From positions 781,451 to 845,450 of the forward strand of contig NW_003314285.1 in the NCBI RefSeq assembly GCF_000143415.4: a DNA stretch of 64,000 nt, in the 5' to 3' direction. Source of the stretch: Selaginella moellendorffii. Taxonomy: Eukaryota > Streptophyta > Lycopodiopsida > Selaginellales > Selaginellaceae. Under the pieces are notes generated by a model. The model made no database searches. It was given only the letters and a program-made list of their open reading frames with translations, and had not been told where the DNA came from. The translations under genes were made by a program, and so were the position numbers. Positions 44,206 to 62,971 of the stretch are shown here, piece by piece (position 1 is the first letter of the stretch; each line of letters begins with the position of its first letter).

Positions 44206-44760
44206 GCCGCTCGCAAAATGCTGCTCCAAATCCCTCACATTCTTGTCCTGGATTCCGATTCACGACAAACCCCACTCTGCGCAATGGCGCTGCGAGCAGC
44301 GCCGGGCGGACGATTCTTGAGCGAGGCGAGGAGATTGTGATTGCGATTTCCTAGGCGTGCCGCAGCAATCGGTAGCGACGATCCAGAGCGCCTCAGCACC
44401 TCCATCGCTTCTTCTTGTGCTCGAGCCCTAGCGCCAAACGAAAAATACCCAGGTCCCTTGTCATCTCGATCCAACGGCTCTCACAACCCTAATTCCGGAA
44501 TCGGAAGCCATGGCTGCTGGCCATGGCTAGTCCTTTATCTCCTTTGCCTCGCCTTCGCCGATCCCAGCCGTTGGATCATCTTACTCTTCCGGAAGACCGA
44601 ATCCCAACCATCCACAATATTATGGTTTCTCATGCAATTAGGTTTTCTTGTAAGTTGTTAAAAGGAATATGTAGTTGCAATAACTCTAAACTTACTAAAA
44701 AGAAGTATTTACTCATATGCAAAGGTAAGGTAAAATTATATGTTTTTCATATTTTTTGAT
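44206..44760. other. 5' flank of the chimeric gene
   Basis: A 79-codon minus-strand frame (44235-44474) and plus-strand frames overlap here. Missing 5' exons or the promoter of the minus-strand gene probably lie in this stretch. Composition changes sharply to AT-rich after about 44640. Confidence 0.4.
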
Positions 44761-45675
44761 TTTCCATTTTTATTTATTTTTGTGTTTATTATTTTTTGTT
44801 GTGTTATCTATTATCATGGAATATCTAGCCTTGGTACTCACATGATACATGTAACCCAAATCAATATCATTTAATTATTTTTGTGATGTAATACATTAAT
44901 AAAATATATATTTAATTATGGAAAAAGTAAATATTCTAAATTATCCCTAATTAATAGCATTTAAAATAAAAAATTATCTAATTTATTGCAGATTTAAAAC
45001 AATAGTTTAACTATATTACTTAATATATTAATGAATATCATATACTCAGTAAAATTAATTTATATAAGTTATTTAGAACTAAGGGTATTTATGATATGTT
45101 TGGCAACTTGCCAACATATGGTGGTTGGTGATGTGTTGTACTGCAAAATAATTAAACATATCTTTTATTAAAGTAGCAAAATAACTAAAAGATATGAACC
45201 TTAGTTACATGATTATATATAACTTTAAATTGTAAAATAATTCTTTGCATTATCATGCAATTTTTCTTAATAAACTATTAAATATTAATATTTAATTTAT
45301 TATAGATTTTAAAAGTAATTTAATTCTATAAATTATTTTAATAATGTTATGAATACCATGTGTATTTATTTAGTAAAATCAGTTTATATAAGTTTTTGAA
45401 CAACTAGTCTTTAGTATACATGTAAACTTATTTTCTTAATAATATTAATAAAAACTACAATATTAAAACAAATAGATAAACTTATAAATCATAATAAAAA
45501 TTTATAATATCAAACTTACATTGCACAAATAAAAATAGTAATGTATTTTATATTTATTATACACTTTCTAAACTATATACTAAGCTTAAAATAATTTCAA
45601 GCTAAATATAGATTCAATTACTTGATACTAAATGTTTTTTAATTAATAAAATAAAATAATTATCATTAATATACA
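44761..45675. repeat. AT-rich island with a diverged tandem duplication
   Basis: About 44870-45100 and about 45180-45410 resemble each other: both have an AATTTATT-rich block, then TTATT-G/T-AGATTT, then a stretch ending (A/T)TTTATATAAGTT. The offset is about 310 bp. No gene is visible. Confidence 0.4.
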
Positions 45676-47921
45676 TAGTAGAGTTTATAAATATATGTAC
45701 GTATACATATATATTACTCTACCTAAGTAACTAATTAATATACTAATTATAATACTAAAGCATATGGATTGTTTATTTGGAACTAAATGTAGTCAATTCA
45801 TTCTTATATATAAGCAAGGGTTTAAACCTCAATTAATGTATCTATTCCTGGTGGAGGTGAGGGACATTGCAATTTGTCCTTAAAGGGCAAAGCTTTTTAA
45901 CAATGCTTTGCTCAAGTGTTCGGGATTGTGTTTTTTATTCTTATTTCTTCATTTTTTTTAAAATTTAGATTTGTATTAGCTTTTTGTAAGATTTAAAATT
46001 TTAGCTATTGTTGTGCTTAGATTTATTCTTTCTTTTGATCTTCATTACATTTTCTTCTTCCACCATATTACGTCATCATTAATTAAGGAGTATGTCATTT
46101 AAGGTTGATAATGCTATTCTATTAGATTGAACTTTTAGTGTTGTAAAGTGTGATTATGTTGGTGTTGCATCCATTTTTGGTGTGTTACTGTCTTCAACTT
46201 TTGTGGGATATGATTACACAACTTGTTTTATTCTTGGTGTTTTGCCATTTCTTGTCAATATAAAGTATGATTATGATATCTGACGAGTTATAGATGATGT
46301 AGTCTGGTTCTTGGAGAATTTTCCAGGATCAAGTTTATGGGAAGACAATGTGTTTAAGCTTGAGTGAATTCTAGATTGTTTTGCAAAGCTTAATTATTAT
46401 AAAGATAACTTTGGAAATAAAGTGGAAATTTCATAAAGTATGTATCAATCCTTCAATTTGCCATTTGATCTTTTTTTTTTACCTTTTGCTTTTTTCTAAC
46501 CTTTTCTCATTTCTCAACCTAAATCACCTTTTTATATTTCTAGTATTTCTTCCTCATTTGTAATGTTTTTTTTTCCTAGCACATTCATCATTTATGACTT
46601 TTATTATTCTTATTTTCAATTTAGTGTTGACATGGGTGTTTTATATCCTCCCTATACTAATCTAGATATTATATATATATGTATGAAGCTAAGAATCTTG
46701 CTTTTGTTTCATTAGTAACACTTTTGATTAGTTCTAGTGTTAAATAATCCCCTATTCCAAAAGTTAAATCATTTTGCTAAAGTTTTAATTTGAGTGCATA
46801 TCCTTAATTGTGAGTGCCATTAATAGCCTTTTTTTTATTGTTCTTACTGAGGAGTTTATATGTTTTTTTATGAATGTGGACATTTTTATTGATTCTCCTG
46901 TTTTAATTGTTAAGTTATATGTTAAAGAGGTTGAATGGTGTGAATCTTTTCCTTATATTATGATAACCGAAGTATTTTATGATAGAAAGTCATCTATTTT
47001 TTAAGCTTTGAGCATATGTTCTTTTTTTTATTTCTCTATTTCTGAATTGCCAACTATTGGAAATTCCTTTTTTAAGGTTTCTTTATCCACTTTTTCTTCT
47101 TCTACAATGGTTTTACTTAATTCTTTTTGTTTTTTCCTTTATGCTTTGACATTTCAAATTTTATTTTCTTCAAAGGAGGGGGTAGAAGGGATGGATGGGA
47201 GTTTGACCCCAATGATACAATAAAGATGAGTGAATACAATAATGGAGCAAAGACGAATAACATGGATTGTGAAGTGAAGATGAATATAGCAAATTTGAAT
47301 AAAACATATAGCTCTAATGCAGTGAAATCAAATAGATGTGATAATGGAGTGAAGCCAAATATAGATGGCAGAGTAAGGACAAGTGCAATAAGTCTAAATG
47401 GAGCTAATGCTTTAAAAAAAAATTTCCTTCAAGGAGGGGGTAAAGATGTTATGGAAAACAAATGGAGTGAGTTCAATTTTCTATATGCAATGCTAAATAA
47501 AGATGAATAAGTAGGTTCTACTTATGGTCGTGAGTTTGAGTTAAATGTAATTTTAAAGGATCATTAATAAAAAAAATTAAAGATGAAAAATATTATTTGT
47601 TACAATAGTGTTTTATGGATTGTAGTGGCTCTTGAAGTCCTTTGCTTTAATTCAAAATTATGGCTTCAATATTAATTTGAGCATTTGACAATTGTATATG
47701 GAATTTTAATTAATTCATTAGGATTTCGTAGTCGACTAATGTTTATGCCATGGCTATGGGTTTTGTTTTAGTCATAATTGTCAAGAACTTTATTAATAGT
47801 TTTGTGGGAGTTTTAGATTCCTATAGTAATTTATAATTGTCCAACAAAAGTTTTAAATATTGCACTTAATTTATTGTTTTATCACCCTTTCATCTTCCCG
47901 AGGGGAGGATGGTGTAAGGTT

Positions 47922-47952
<31 letters not shown>

Positions 47953-48066
47953 TACCTTACCTAGGTAATACACTAATTATAATACTAAAGTATATAGACT
48001 GTCTATTTGAGATTAAATCTAATCCATTAATTCTTATGCATAAGTATGGGTGTATATAACTAATCC
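45676..48066 (+). mobile_element. putative short-LTR retrotransposon, strongly decayed
   Basis: About 165-bp direct repeats (about 45676-45842 and 47913-48066) share TTACTCTACCTAAG/TTACCTTACCTAGG and a long ACTAATTATAATACTAAAG block. A purine-rich GAGGGGAGGATGG (47900-47912) directly precedes TGTAAGG of the right repeat, as a PPT would. No PBS is recognised after the left repeat. The interior has only short frames. One (47127-47510) contains asparagine-rich repeats and two copies of a TTCAA(A)GGAGGGGGTA motif. Confidence 0.42.
47921..47944 (+). repeat. (TA)n microsatellite
   Basis: About eleven TA units lie inside the right direct repeat. The corresponding part of the left repeat is shorter and interrupted. 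Confidence 0.85.
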
Positions 48067-48326
48067 TATATCCTAAGCACTCACACACTACAATTCAAAA
48101 TTGTATAGAAATTGTTTAAAATTAATTATTTAAAGAAATCACAAATATGTTTAGCAAGTAAGAATTTACAAAATATGGTAATTTTTAATTTTTACAAATA
48201 ATATTTTCGATTATAATTTATTAAGTTTTTTTTATTTTTAAGGTTTTTGGAACTAAATATATTATTTTTAATAATTTAATTATATATATTTATGTATACT
48301 TATACATACATACACACACACAGATA

Positions 48327-48613
48327 ATGCTTTATTTTGTTAAAGTGGAACTTTTCATTATCCCACTTATGGTGTGTGGCCACATGCCATTTTTATAACA
48401 ACAATAAAAAATTGAAATTTTAGCTTTATAATTTATAAATTAAAAACTTTTCATATGATTTTGTGTTATAATATTGTGAAATATAAAAAATAAATTAAAA
48501 AACTGATAGAAATATTAATAAATATTAATTAAGTACTAGGAAATGGCATGTGGACACATGCTAATTAATGTCCCACTTTACTGAATAAGTTCCACTTTAA
48601 CGAAATAAAGCAT
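48327..48613. mobile_element. MITE with long terminal inverted repeats
   Basis: The ends ATGCTTTATTTTGTTAAAG and CTTTAACGAAATAAAGCAT are inverted copies. The inverted similarity extends about 65 bp inward, to CCACATGCCATTT against AAATGGCATGTGG. Total length is 287 bp with no coding capacity. The flanks are AT repeats, so a TA-type target duplication is possible but cannot be proved. Confidence 0.75.
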
Positions 48614-48614
48614 G

Positions 48615-48647
<33 letters not shown>

Positions 48648-49574
48648 AAATATGTTATATTTATTTGTTGAAGAATTTTCAATTTTAAGTAATAGCATGA
48701 AATATGTTTTATATAGTTGCAAAAGTTTATTCTTTAACAATTAAAATATAGTTATATTAGCATTCACATTTTAAAAATACTAGATGAAGGTTTAGTTTGA
48801 GTCTTTATAATATATAATAATCACAGAAATTATATATATTAAAAAAAATACAAAATGTATAATTTATTTAATATTATACTTTAAACATTTTAAGACACTA
48901 TAATATAGTTATTGGTGAATTTTTAATATCAAAAATATTTTAAAAATTTTAAGTCTTTTATCAAAACAATTTTGATGTATTTTTTAATTTTGTATCTTCA
49001 AAGAAATTGTTTTTTGAGATCACTCTTTGTTTTTTTATAGTCATCATGTTTACTTTTTGGTGTAATTAAAAATTTATTTAGTTTTAAAATAATTATTAAT
49101 AAATTTAGAAATTACTTAAATTCATATATTTTAGTGAGTATACATGGTGAAAATTTATATCAAAAGTCCTTACCAAAATGTTAAAGATAGTAAATACCAT
49201 TGTATTATGTATTTAATTTAAGTTGAGTACTGTGATGGTTTAAAATTAAATATTCAATTTATTAAACAAAATAATCTAATTAGTTTTTATTTTATCACAA
49301 AATTTAAATTATTATAATTATCTATTTTATAATTATATATATTATTTAAAATACACAAATATTGATTTAATGCAATATACACTAAATTATTAATTTTTAA
49401 GCAGTGTCAATATAAATGTCAAATATCGCTGTGTGTTTCTTGTAAACATTTCCACAGATCATTATATTAATGAAAAATTCCGTTAAATACATTTTATAAT
49501 ATAACTTCAGATTTTAACTATTGAGAAACAAAATAAATAAGTTTGTTTTGTTCTTCTTCGTATAGCTAGGGTTT
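48614..49574. other. AT-rich spacer before the SAAL1-like gene
   Basis: Begins with an (AT)n run to about 48650 and has no recognisable gene. The promoter of the next gene should lie in the last 200 bp. Confidence 0.4.
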
Positions 49575-51062
49575 ATGGAGATCGAGAATGGCGGAAAGGA
49601 GGTACTTTGTCCATTTGATCTTACGAGTGCCCAGAATGCTTGCTCGTGTTTCTTTCTAGCTTTGCGATTCGACGCTTGTGGATCCGAGCTATGTCATCCA
49701 TCTTATTCGCGAGATGATTCCTCAAAGCTCTTGTGATGAATTCGATGCAAGAGAAGACACTGCAAAGGATGATCCAAGCGCAGAAGCTGGCTGTGTTTTG
49801 TGGGACTTGGCAGCGAACGATTCCCTTGCGAGGCTCATGGTTAGTTTTCGTCCATTCCTCCCGTGTGTTTCCTTTAGTTCTTGTTTATTTTTCTCGTGAA
49901 GTGATTCGGTGTACAGGTCGATAACTACATCCTCGATGTCATACTGGGTATTTTGCAAGCACCAAAGTCTGATAGAATCCGGGTTTGGTTTTTTCTTTTT
50001 TCTTTTTTCTTTTTGTTTTGAGATTTGAATAGCTCGTAAACCAAATTTCTGACAGGAGATTTGCCTGGGAATTCTTGGAAACTTGGCGTTTCACGAGGAA
50101 CTCAGTGGAGTCATTGCTGAGAATCGAGAATTGCTATCCACAGTGGTGCTGCAGCTCTTTGTCACAGACGCTCAAACTCTAGTAGAAACATGCAGGCAAG
50201 GGTTCTCAAGAAACGCTACTTTGGCCTGCGTTATAACTCATGCTCTTGTTTCACAGGTTGATCAACGTTGGGCTACACAGCAAGCAAATGGAGTACTGGA
50301 TTGGCGAGATAAACACGCAAGAGACCCTGGAGCACATACTTTGGATTGCAGAGAATACGCTCAATGAGCAGCTGGTAGAGAAAGTTTTGGAGCTCCTGCT
50401 CACGATGGTGGACAGCGAGAAGAAAACGGCCGCGGTGTTTCTTCCGGGCCTTGTCAAGTCGGGCATTGTGAGCCTGCTAGCAAAACTCACGACCTCCCAA
50501 GTCGAGGGGATCACGCAAGGCAGCATTTTGACTGGGTAGGCAAATTGGTTCTTACAAGTTTATAGATCCGTTTTTAACCCTTTTGTTCTTGACAGAAATG
50601 TTCTTGAGTCTTTGCTTCAAGTCGCTCTCGAGGTATCTCTCTCGGTTGAGTTCTCCGGATCCATCGCGGACGACAATGAACTGACAGCCGCAGTCTTTCA
50701 AGTTGTCCACCTTTCTTGGAAGGACGAAGTAGTTCTTTTGAGATTTTTCTTCCCCGTTTGATCGACTGGTTTGATTGCAGGTCGGAGTGGCAGCAGTAAC
50801 GGCGATGGTCTTGGTTGCCAACCTTTTTTCGCAGAAGCCAGCCCTTGCCAAGGAAGTTTGCGAAGGTAAAATCATCGACTCAAACGTTTCCTTCTGAGAT
50901 ATTTCTCTGTTTTTCTCAGATGCTGGTTTTATGGAGCGCTTGCTAGCTCTCAAGCCTCTAACTGAGGACGACGACGCTGCCTCCAATGCTCTCTCGAGTA
51001 TCATCCAGAGAATCGAACAACAGAAGCGGGAAAGTATCTTAGAGGCTCAAAGAATTCGATAG
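49575..51062 (+). CDS. SAAL1-like armadillo-repeat protein
   Basis: Eight exons (49575-49601, 49660-49839, 49917-49982, 50056-50195, 50257-50535, 50596-50728, 50781-50865, 50920-51062) give 350 aa. The patch VLWDLAANDSLARLMVDNYI then SDRIREICLGILGNLAFHEE matches the conserved core of SAAL1 (serum amyloid A-like 1), where REICVGILGNMA is nearly the same. The rest is alpha-helical, ARM/HEAT-like (e.g. LVEKVLELLLTMVDSEKK). The plant function is not known. The protein is shorter than the animal one (about 470 aa). Intron 4 uses a GC donor. The end of the coding region overlaps the convergent PPR gene by 24 bp. Confidence 0.75.
50196..50256 (+). other. GC-AG intron in the SAAL1-like gene
   Basis: Donor CAG/GCAAGG, acceptor CACAG/GTT. 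A GT donor 6 bp downstream is also in frame but would insert two residues into ETCRLINVGL, which otherwise matches the animal ETSRLLLTCL without a gap. Confidence 0.6.
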
Positions 51063-53153
51063 CACGACAAAGGCAGCAGGATGGCGAGGCTCCAGGTCGA
51101 GCACTCTTCGAGCAGCTCTCCTCGCCAACTCCATATCGCCATGAACTCCACAAGCCGAGAGAAGCGACGTCCACATTGCAGCACTCGCAGCAACCGGCAT
51201 GGCCCTTCGCAAACCCAGCAAAAACTCTTCGGCCTCAGCGAGCTTCCCAGCTCGGCCCAGAAGATCAACCACGCAGCCGTAGTGCTCCTCCTTGACCGCC
51301 AAACGCTTGTCCTCCACCAGCGCCGCGAAGAACTTGCAACCATCCTCCAGAAGCCCGGCGTGGCTGCAAGCCAGGAGAAGTCCCACGTAAGTCAGGCTAT
51401 CGGGTTCCACTCCCTCGAGCTGCATTTCCCGGACCAAGCTCGGAGCTCGGCCACTGAATCCGTGCTGTGCGTGCCCTGCTATCAGCGCATTCCAGGTAGC
51501 CGAGTTCCTTCTCCCAGCCATGGTGCTGAAAACTTTGTATGCTTCCTCCAGGCTGCCACACTTGGAGTACATGTCGACGAGAGCGCTGGCGACGATCACG
51601 TCCGAGTGGAGTCCTCGCTGCCGGATCTGTTCGTGGAGGCGGCGGCCGAGTGGGAGAGCCGAGGCTGTGACGCAGGCAGCGAGAGTGGTGATGAAAGTGA
51701 TCCGGTCAGGCTTAAGTTCCATCCGGTGGAAGAAGATCTCGAGTGCCGTGGAGGAGTCGGCGTTGTCGACGTGAGCCGCGATGAGAACGTTCCAAGCGAC
51801 GAGGTCCGGCTCGGGGATACGCTGGAAAGCTGCGGTGGCGGCGTCGAGGCGGCGGGACTTTGAGTAGAAGTTGACGAGCGCGGTGGCGACGATAGTATCG
51901 GTTTCCAAGCTCGACTCGGAGATGATCCCGTGAAGAGCTCGGCCAGTGGAGAAATCTTCCAGAGCTGTGCAAGCATCGATCGTGGACACGAAAGTTATGG
52001 CGTCGGATGGGACTCCTTGGAGCTGCATGGTCCGGAAGAGCAGCAGAGCGTCCGAGAAGTCGTGGTTTTGGACGAGAGCTGCGATAATCGCGTTCCAAAC
52101 TACCGGATTTCTTTCATGGCAATGGAAGTTCTCGTGGAAGATGTCTCGAGCATGCGCGACGCTTCCACACTTCGCAAACATGGTGACGAGAGAAGTGGCG
52201 AGCACGGCGTCGTAGATCAAAGTTCTTCCACCTCCGAGCTCGCGCGCACAGCGATGGAGGAGCTCTCCATCGCGCAGCGGCGATGGAGCGGCCAGTCCAG
52301 ACGCGAGGTTGACGAAGGTGGTGGCGTCGGCTTTGATCCCTTCGAGCATCATCGCGTGAAACATTGCCAGAGGATGGAGACGATCGAGCTGAGAGTGCGC
52401 AGAGATCATCACGTTCCAGCTCACGACGTTCTTGCTTTGGATCCTTGCGAAGGCCAGCCGAGCTCGATCGAGATCCCGGCAGCGAGCATACATGTTTACG
52501 ATCGAGTTCCCGACCGCCACCGAGCTCTCGTCCATCGCGCTCTCCATCGCCAGAGAATGGACCGCCCTCGCGTCTGTGGAGCTCTCCTGGAAGATCGAGA
52601 GCACCGCGACGAGCGTGATGGCGTTTGGATGGATCCCGTCCAGCTGCATCCTCCGGAAGAGATCCAGGGCTTCGTGGGATCGATTGGAGTGAGAGGTGGC
52701 CGTGATGATCGCGTTCCAGGCGATGAGATCCTTGCGAGCGATGGCCGTGAAGGCGGCCTTTGCGCGATCAAGGCTGCCGGATCTGGCGAAAGTGGTGAGG
52801 AGCGCGGTGCCAAGGACGGAGTCTCGGTGAAGGCCCAGATCGATGATCCACTGGTGGATGCGATCGCCCAGGTGGATGGAGTGGAGAGCCGTGCAGGCTG
52901 AGAGGATCTCGACGAGGGTGATGCGATTGGGGGGGATTCCATCGGCTTGCATTTGCCGCAAGAGGGTGAATGCTGCAGAGGGGTCGTTGCTGCGAGCGTA
53001 GGCTCCGATGAGGGCCGTGTACATTGCGACTGTGGTGGATGAGGGCAGGGGCTGTGCGGCGTGGCGAGTGAGGAGGATGTGGCGGGCCTGAGAGAGGTGG
53101 CCGCAGCGAAGGTGGGATTCGAATGTGAATGCCGGCCATGGCAGCTTTGGCAT
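51039..53153 (-). CDS. pentatricopeptide repeat protein (PLS-type, truncated E region)
   Basis: Single exon, 704 aa. The start MPKLPWPAFTFES is the first ATG of the frame. Repeats of P, L and S type alternate from about residue 40, with cores such as RKDLIAWNAIITATS, KNVVSWNVMISAH and RNSATWNALIAGHAQHGF. The last repeats lead into the E1-type region (AAMWTSLLSACGVHGDMELA then LEPRHPAAFVVLSN), where the frame ends with SLSL. The DYW domain and most of E are missing. It probably acts on organellar RNA, needing a partner for any editing activity. Its last 24 coding bases lie under the last exon of the SAAL1-like gene on the other strand. Confidence 0.88.
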   Translation of the reverse strand: MPKLPWPAFTFESHLRCGHLSQARHILLTRHAAQPLPSSTTVAMYTALIGAYARSNDPSAAFTLLRQMQADGIPPNRITLVEILSACTALHSIHLGDRIHQWIIDLGLHRDSVLGTALLTTFARSGSLDRAKAAFTAIARKDLIAWNAIITATSHSNRSHEALDLFRRMQLDGIHPNAITLVAVLSIFQESSTDARAVHSLAMESAMDESSVAVGNSIVNMYARCRDLDRARLAFARIQSKNVVSWNVMISAHSQLDRLHPLAMFHAMMLEGIKADATTFVNLASGLAAPSPLRDGELLHRCARELGGGRTLIYDAVLATSLVTMFAKCGSVAHARDIFHENFHCHERNPVVWNAIIAALVQNHDFSDALLLFRTMQLQGVPSDAITFVSTIDACTALEDFSTGRALHGIISESSLETDTIVATALVNFYSKSRRLDAATAAFQRIPEPDLVAWNVLIAAHVDNADSSTALEIFFHRMELKPDRITFITTLAACVTASALPLGRRLHEQIRQRGLHSDVIVASALVDMYSKCGSLEEAYKVFSTMAGRRNSATWNALIAGHAQHGFSGRAPSLVREMQLEGVEPDSLTYVGLLLACSHAGLLEDGCKFFAALVEDKRLAVKEEHYGCVVDLLGRAGKLAEAEEFLLGLRRAMPVAASAAMWTSLLSACGVHGDMELARRAARRVLDLEPRHPAAFVVLSNSLSL

Positions 53154-54160
53154 TTTGTTGTCGCTGCTTTCATCTTTTCAAGTCATCCATCTGCTACTTC
53201 AACCTTAAGAAAAGGAAACACTTCAAATTAGTCCTATCTATCTATTTATCTGTAATGCTGTATTCATTGAGGCATTTGTTACGAGTGGATGTTAAAGTGA
53301 TTTGTTAGTTTTTTATTCTTTCTATATTTACACTATATGTAGTTTCCATAAAATCTATTAAAATTATAAAGCAAGTATGAAGCAACTATCACATATATTA
53401 AAAACTTACAATTACGTATTTACTACCATGATAAAGATGGTTGGTGAATGATTGAGCTGTATGTCTTTAAATGCAAAATATTAGATATTATCATATAGTT
53501 CAAAGTGTATTTATGAATATTAAATAAATTATACCCACTAAAAATCAGATATCAATTACTTTGTAAAAAGATTTATTTTCATTTTGGTTTTTGCTTTTCT
53601 TAGTTATCACTGACTTGAATTTGGGCTTAGAATTGTCCTTTGATAAGGCTGACCTGTGCAAGCGAGGAGGACTGATTCTATAGCAATGAAAAAGGAGGAG
53701 CAAAGAATTCGAATCACTGTATAGAGCAACTTCACAAGCTCTTTCCTACTGACGGCAGGACGATCCTTGTCTCTCCCGAATGTGTTACAGTACAAAGAAT
53801 ATTTACATTAGAAAGGGACAAGGCACTGTTTTTCTCCTCTGAAGTGTTTCTCAAAAGACCATTGCCGCTCATTTGCTTTCTTCAAATTGCTGTAATTGGC
53901 GTACCTTGTCTGATGTTGTGATATAAAGCTGAGTGAGCAGTGAGCATTACGGCCATTAAGATGGCAACTCGCACTCGCCTTCGAAGAAAGAATCGACCTC
54001 GGTCACGCCTTGAGATAACAGATCAAACTGGTGTTTCACCACTGCAAAAATTTTGAACTGGCATCTCCAGGCCATGATCCAAGAACATAAGCGTCCAAGA
54101 CGACTGCACTAGAGACATGTTTAGTCAGTTGTTATGAGGCATACAAAAAACCCAAAACAG
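53154..54160. other. intergenic, no gene recognised
   Basis: 53200-53580 is AT-rich. The rest has short frames only (up to 62 codons). It should include the promoter of the PPR gene at the left side. Confidence 0.45.
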
Positions 54161-54178
54161 TAGAAGCTGACCAAGAAC

Positions 54179-54481
54179 TTACGAAAGAAGAAGCACAAAC
54201 AAGCATAGCAAGGAAGCATTCAGGCTCTTCAATAAAAAAAGAAAGGCGACCATGGAAACAAACTTTAGAAACGAAAGAAAACAAAGAAGAGAAAGCTTAC
54301 GGCGGATAGCAGCGAGCGCGAGGAGGTAAAAGAAACCGAGTCCAGTCCCGAAAGCAGAGTGAGAACCGGAAGTAGGAACACATCCTTCATCATCGCCTTC
54401 TCCCACCACCATCCCCATCGTCACCACGACCCCTTCCACGCCTTCTTCTCGCAAGTTCCCATCCGCATTGATCATATCCAC
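54179..54481 (-). CDS. small hypothetical membrane protein (uncertain)
   Basis: A 100-codon frame starts only 47 bp after the Pol III subunit stop, on the same strand. It has an acidic, Val/Gly-rich start (MDMINADGNLREEGVEGVVV) and a hydrophobic stretch (FGTGLGFFYLLALAAI). A splice donor (CC/GTAAGC, about 54298) could replace the basic remainder with another exon. It resembles no family I know and might be non-coding 3' sequence. Confidence 0.25.
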   Translation of the reverse strand: MDMINADGNLREEGVEGVVVTMGMVVGEGDDEGCVPTSGSHSAFGTGLGFFYLLALAAIRRKLSLLCFLSFLKFVSMVAFLFLLKSLNASLLCLFVLLLS

Positions 54482-54527
54482 CGCCCAGGGACTCTATCTC
54501 ACTTGTAAGTTCGTCTTTACTCTCTTC

Positions 54528-60112
<5,585 letters not shown>

Positions 60113-60892
60113 CGCTAAACCCTAATCTCTCTGTTTCTATAAACCCTAAAAGTCCACAAATTTAATTACAAATCATCCAGGTTTCCAAATGCAATACTTC
60201 TGTCCCTAGTTTCCTTCACAAGGTAACAATTAAAAGTAAAGGATAATTGAATTTTCCGTGGTGAGAAGCGTCACCCTATAAGCGATAGAATTGGTTCTGT
60301 GGATTACACGTCGGGAATGCGCTGGTCTAGGAGTTAGAGTTTATCAAAGCAAGAAGATGGTGGGTCTCGGCGTAATCTCGGGACAACGGCTGAGAAACGG
60401 GCACTCCGGCTGTTTAAGCTCATGCTGCTCCACGGAGTGAAGCCAAGTTTAACTCCATCGACCGGGCCGGCCAAGTTGGCGAGGCCGAGAATTTCGTAAA
60501 GACAATGCCCGTTCGGCTAGGCGCTCGCATATTTTCTGGAACTTACGTAACACAGTCAACTGGCGTTTTTTTTATGAAACGAAGCACTATTGGAGTGAGC
60601 TAGATAAAAAGTTCCATACCTCTTCTCGTAAAAAATATTGATCGGCCTTGTGTGAGCTACTTGTACAAAACTTACGAAGCAATCCCTCTTGCTCGCTTAT
60701 TCTTCGGGTTGTGCAACAATTTGAAAGGCGGATGGCTAAACGTGTCTCTCATCTTCAAAATGAACATCCATGTCAAGCTTTCTCTTCAGGTAAGATCTGT
60801 CAGTACTGTTGCAAGAACACGGGAAAACTTATAAAGATCGCTCTTGGTTACCAGAGAATGTAAAATGAGAAAGAGATAGGTTTTTTTCTTTA
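60113..60892. other. promoter of NRPC1 and 3' flank of the CDKD gene; no gene recognised
   Basis: A 71-codon plus-strand frame (60648-60863) overlaps another frame and has no domain. An AACCCTAA telobox-like motif lies at about 60116-60123 (AAACCCTAATC), just upstream of the NRPC1 start; such motifs are common in promoters of plant translation and transcription-machinery genes. Confidence 0.4.
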
Positions 60893-62392
<1,500 letters not shown>

Positions 62393-62971
62393 TTTGAGAC
62401 CGTCCAGCGTCACGCACTGCAAGGCACTAGCTACTGCACCTGATCCCGAGTAAGAAATCCGTCACGACGAGCGCGAAATTTTACCTCTGCTCCCACAAAC
62501 ATCCCTGGATTACGCGATCGCGCAGAGAGGCAGCTCAAGATTTTCCCAGCGATCGAGAAATCTCCCAAGAACAGCGCCAGCGCCTCGCTACGACCTCCTC
62601 CCCATGGCCGTTCTTCCCAAACCCTACTGGCGAGAGCATATTCGCTTGGCCTAAAGCAATTTTGGCCGTTACAGGCATCCACGTGGCGTCCACGTCACTA
62701 ACCTAGAAATTAAGCTAGTTCCAAAGGTATCGTGGCACACTTTAAAGCTCCATCCATGTGGACACTCTGGCAAACGTTGTACTGGACGAATTTTTTTCTT
62801 TGGTCATTTTCATTTCTTTCGCCACACACTTGGGCAATCAAAAACTCTTGCAAACGAACCAACGATCAAAAGAAGAGAAAGAAAAAGAAGAGAAAGAATC
62901 GATCAATTCCAATCGTGCTATGGTACAATGCTGCCGCCGCCGCGATGCCCCTGGTTCTTCTTGCGAGATTT
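62393..62971. other. CDKD promoter/5' UTR and 3' flank of the AG-peptide gene
   Basis: Plus-strand frames of up to 118 codons here overlap low-complexity A-rich sequence and the last exon of the AG-peptide gene and are not supported. No repeat was seen. Confidence 0.4.

Noticed and set aside
47127-47510. 127-codon Asn-rich frame in the AT-rich island as a host gene
   Set aside because: Lies inside a probable retroelement, low complexity, no splice structure; kept only as part of the element.
51930-52901. 323-codon plus-strand frame under the PPR gene
   Set aside because: Antisense shadow of a repeat-rich gene; composition (Asp/Arg/Val-rich, repetitive) mirrors PPR codons and it has no domain.
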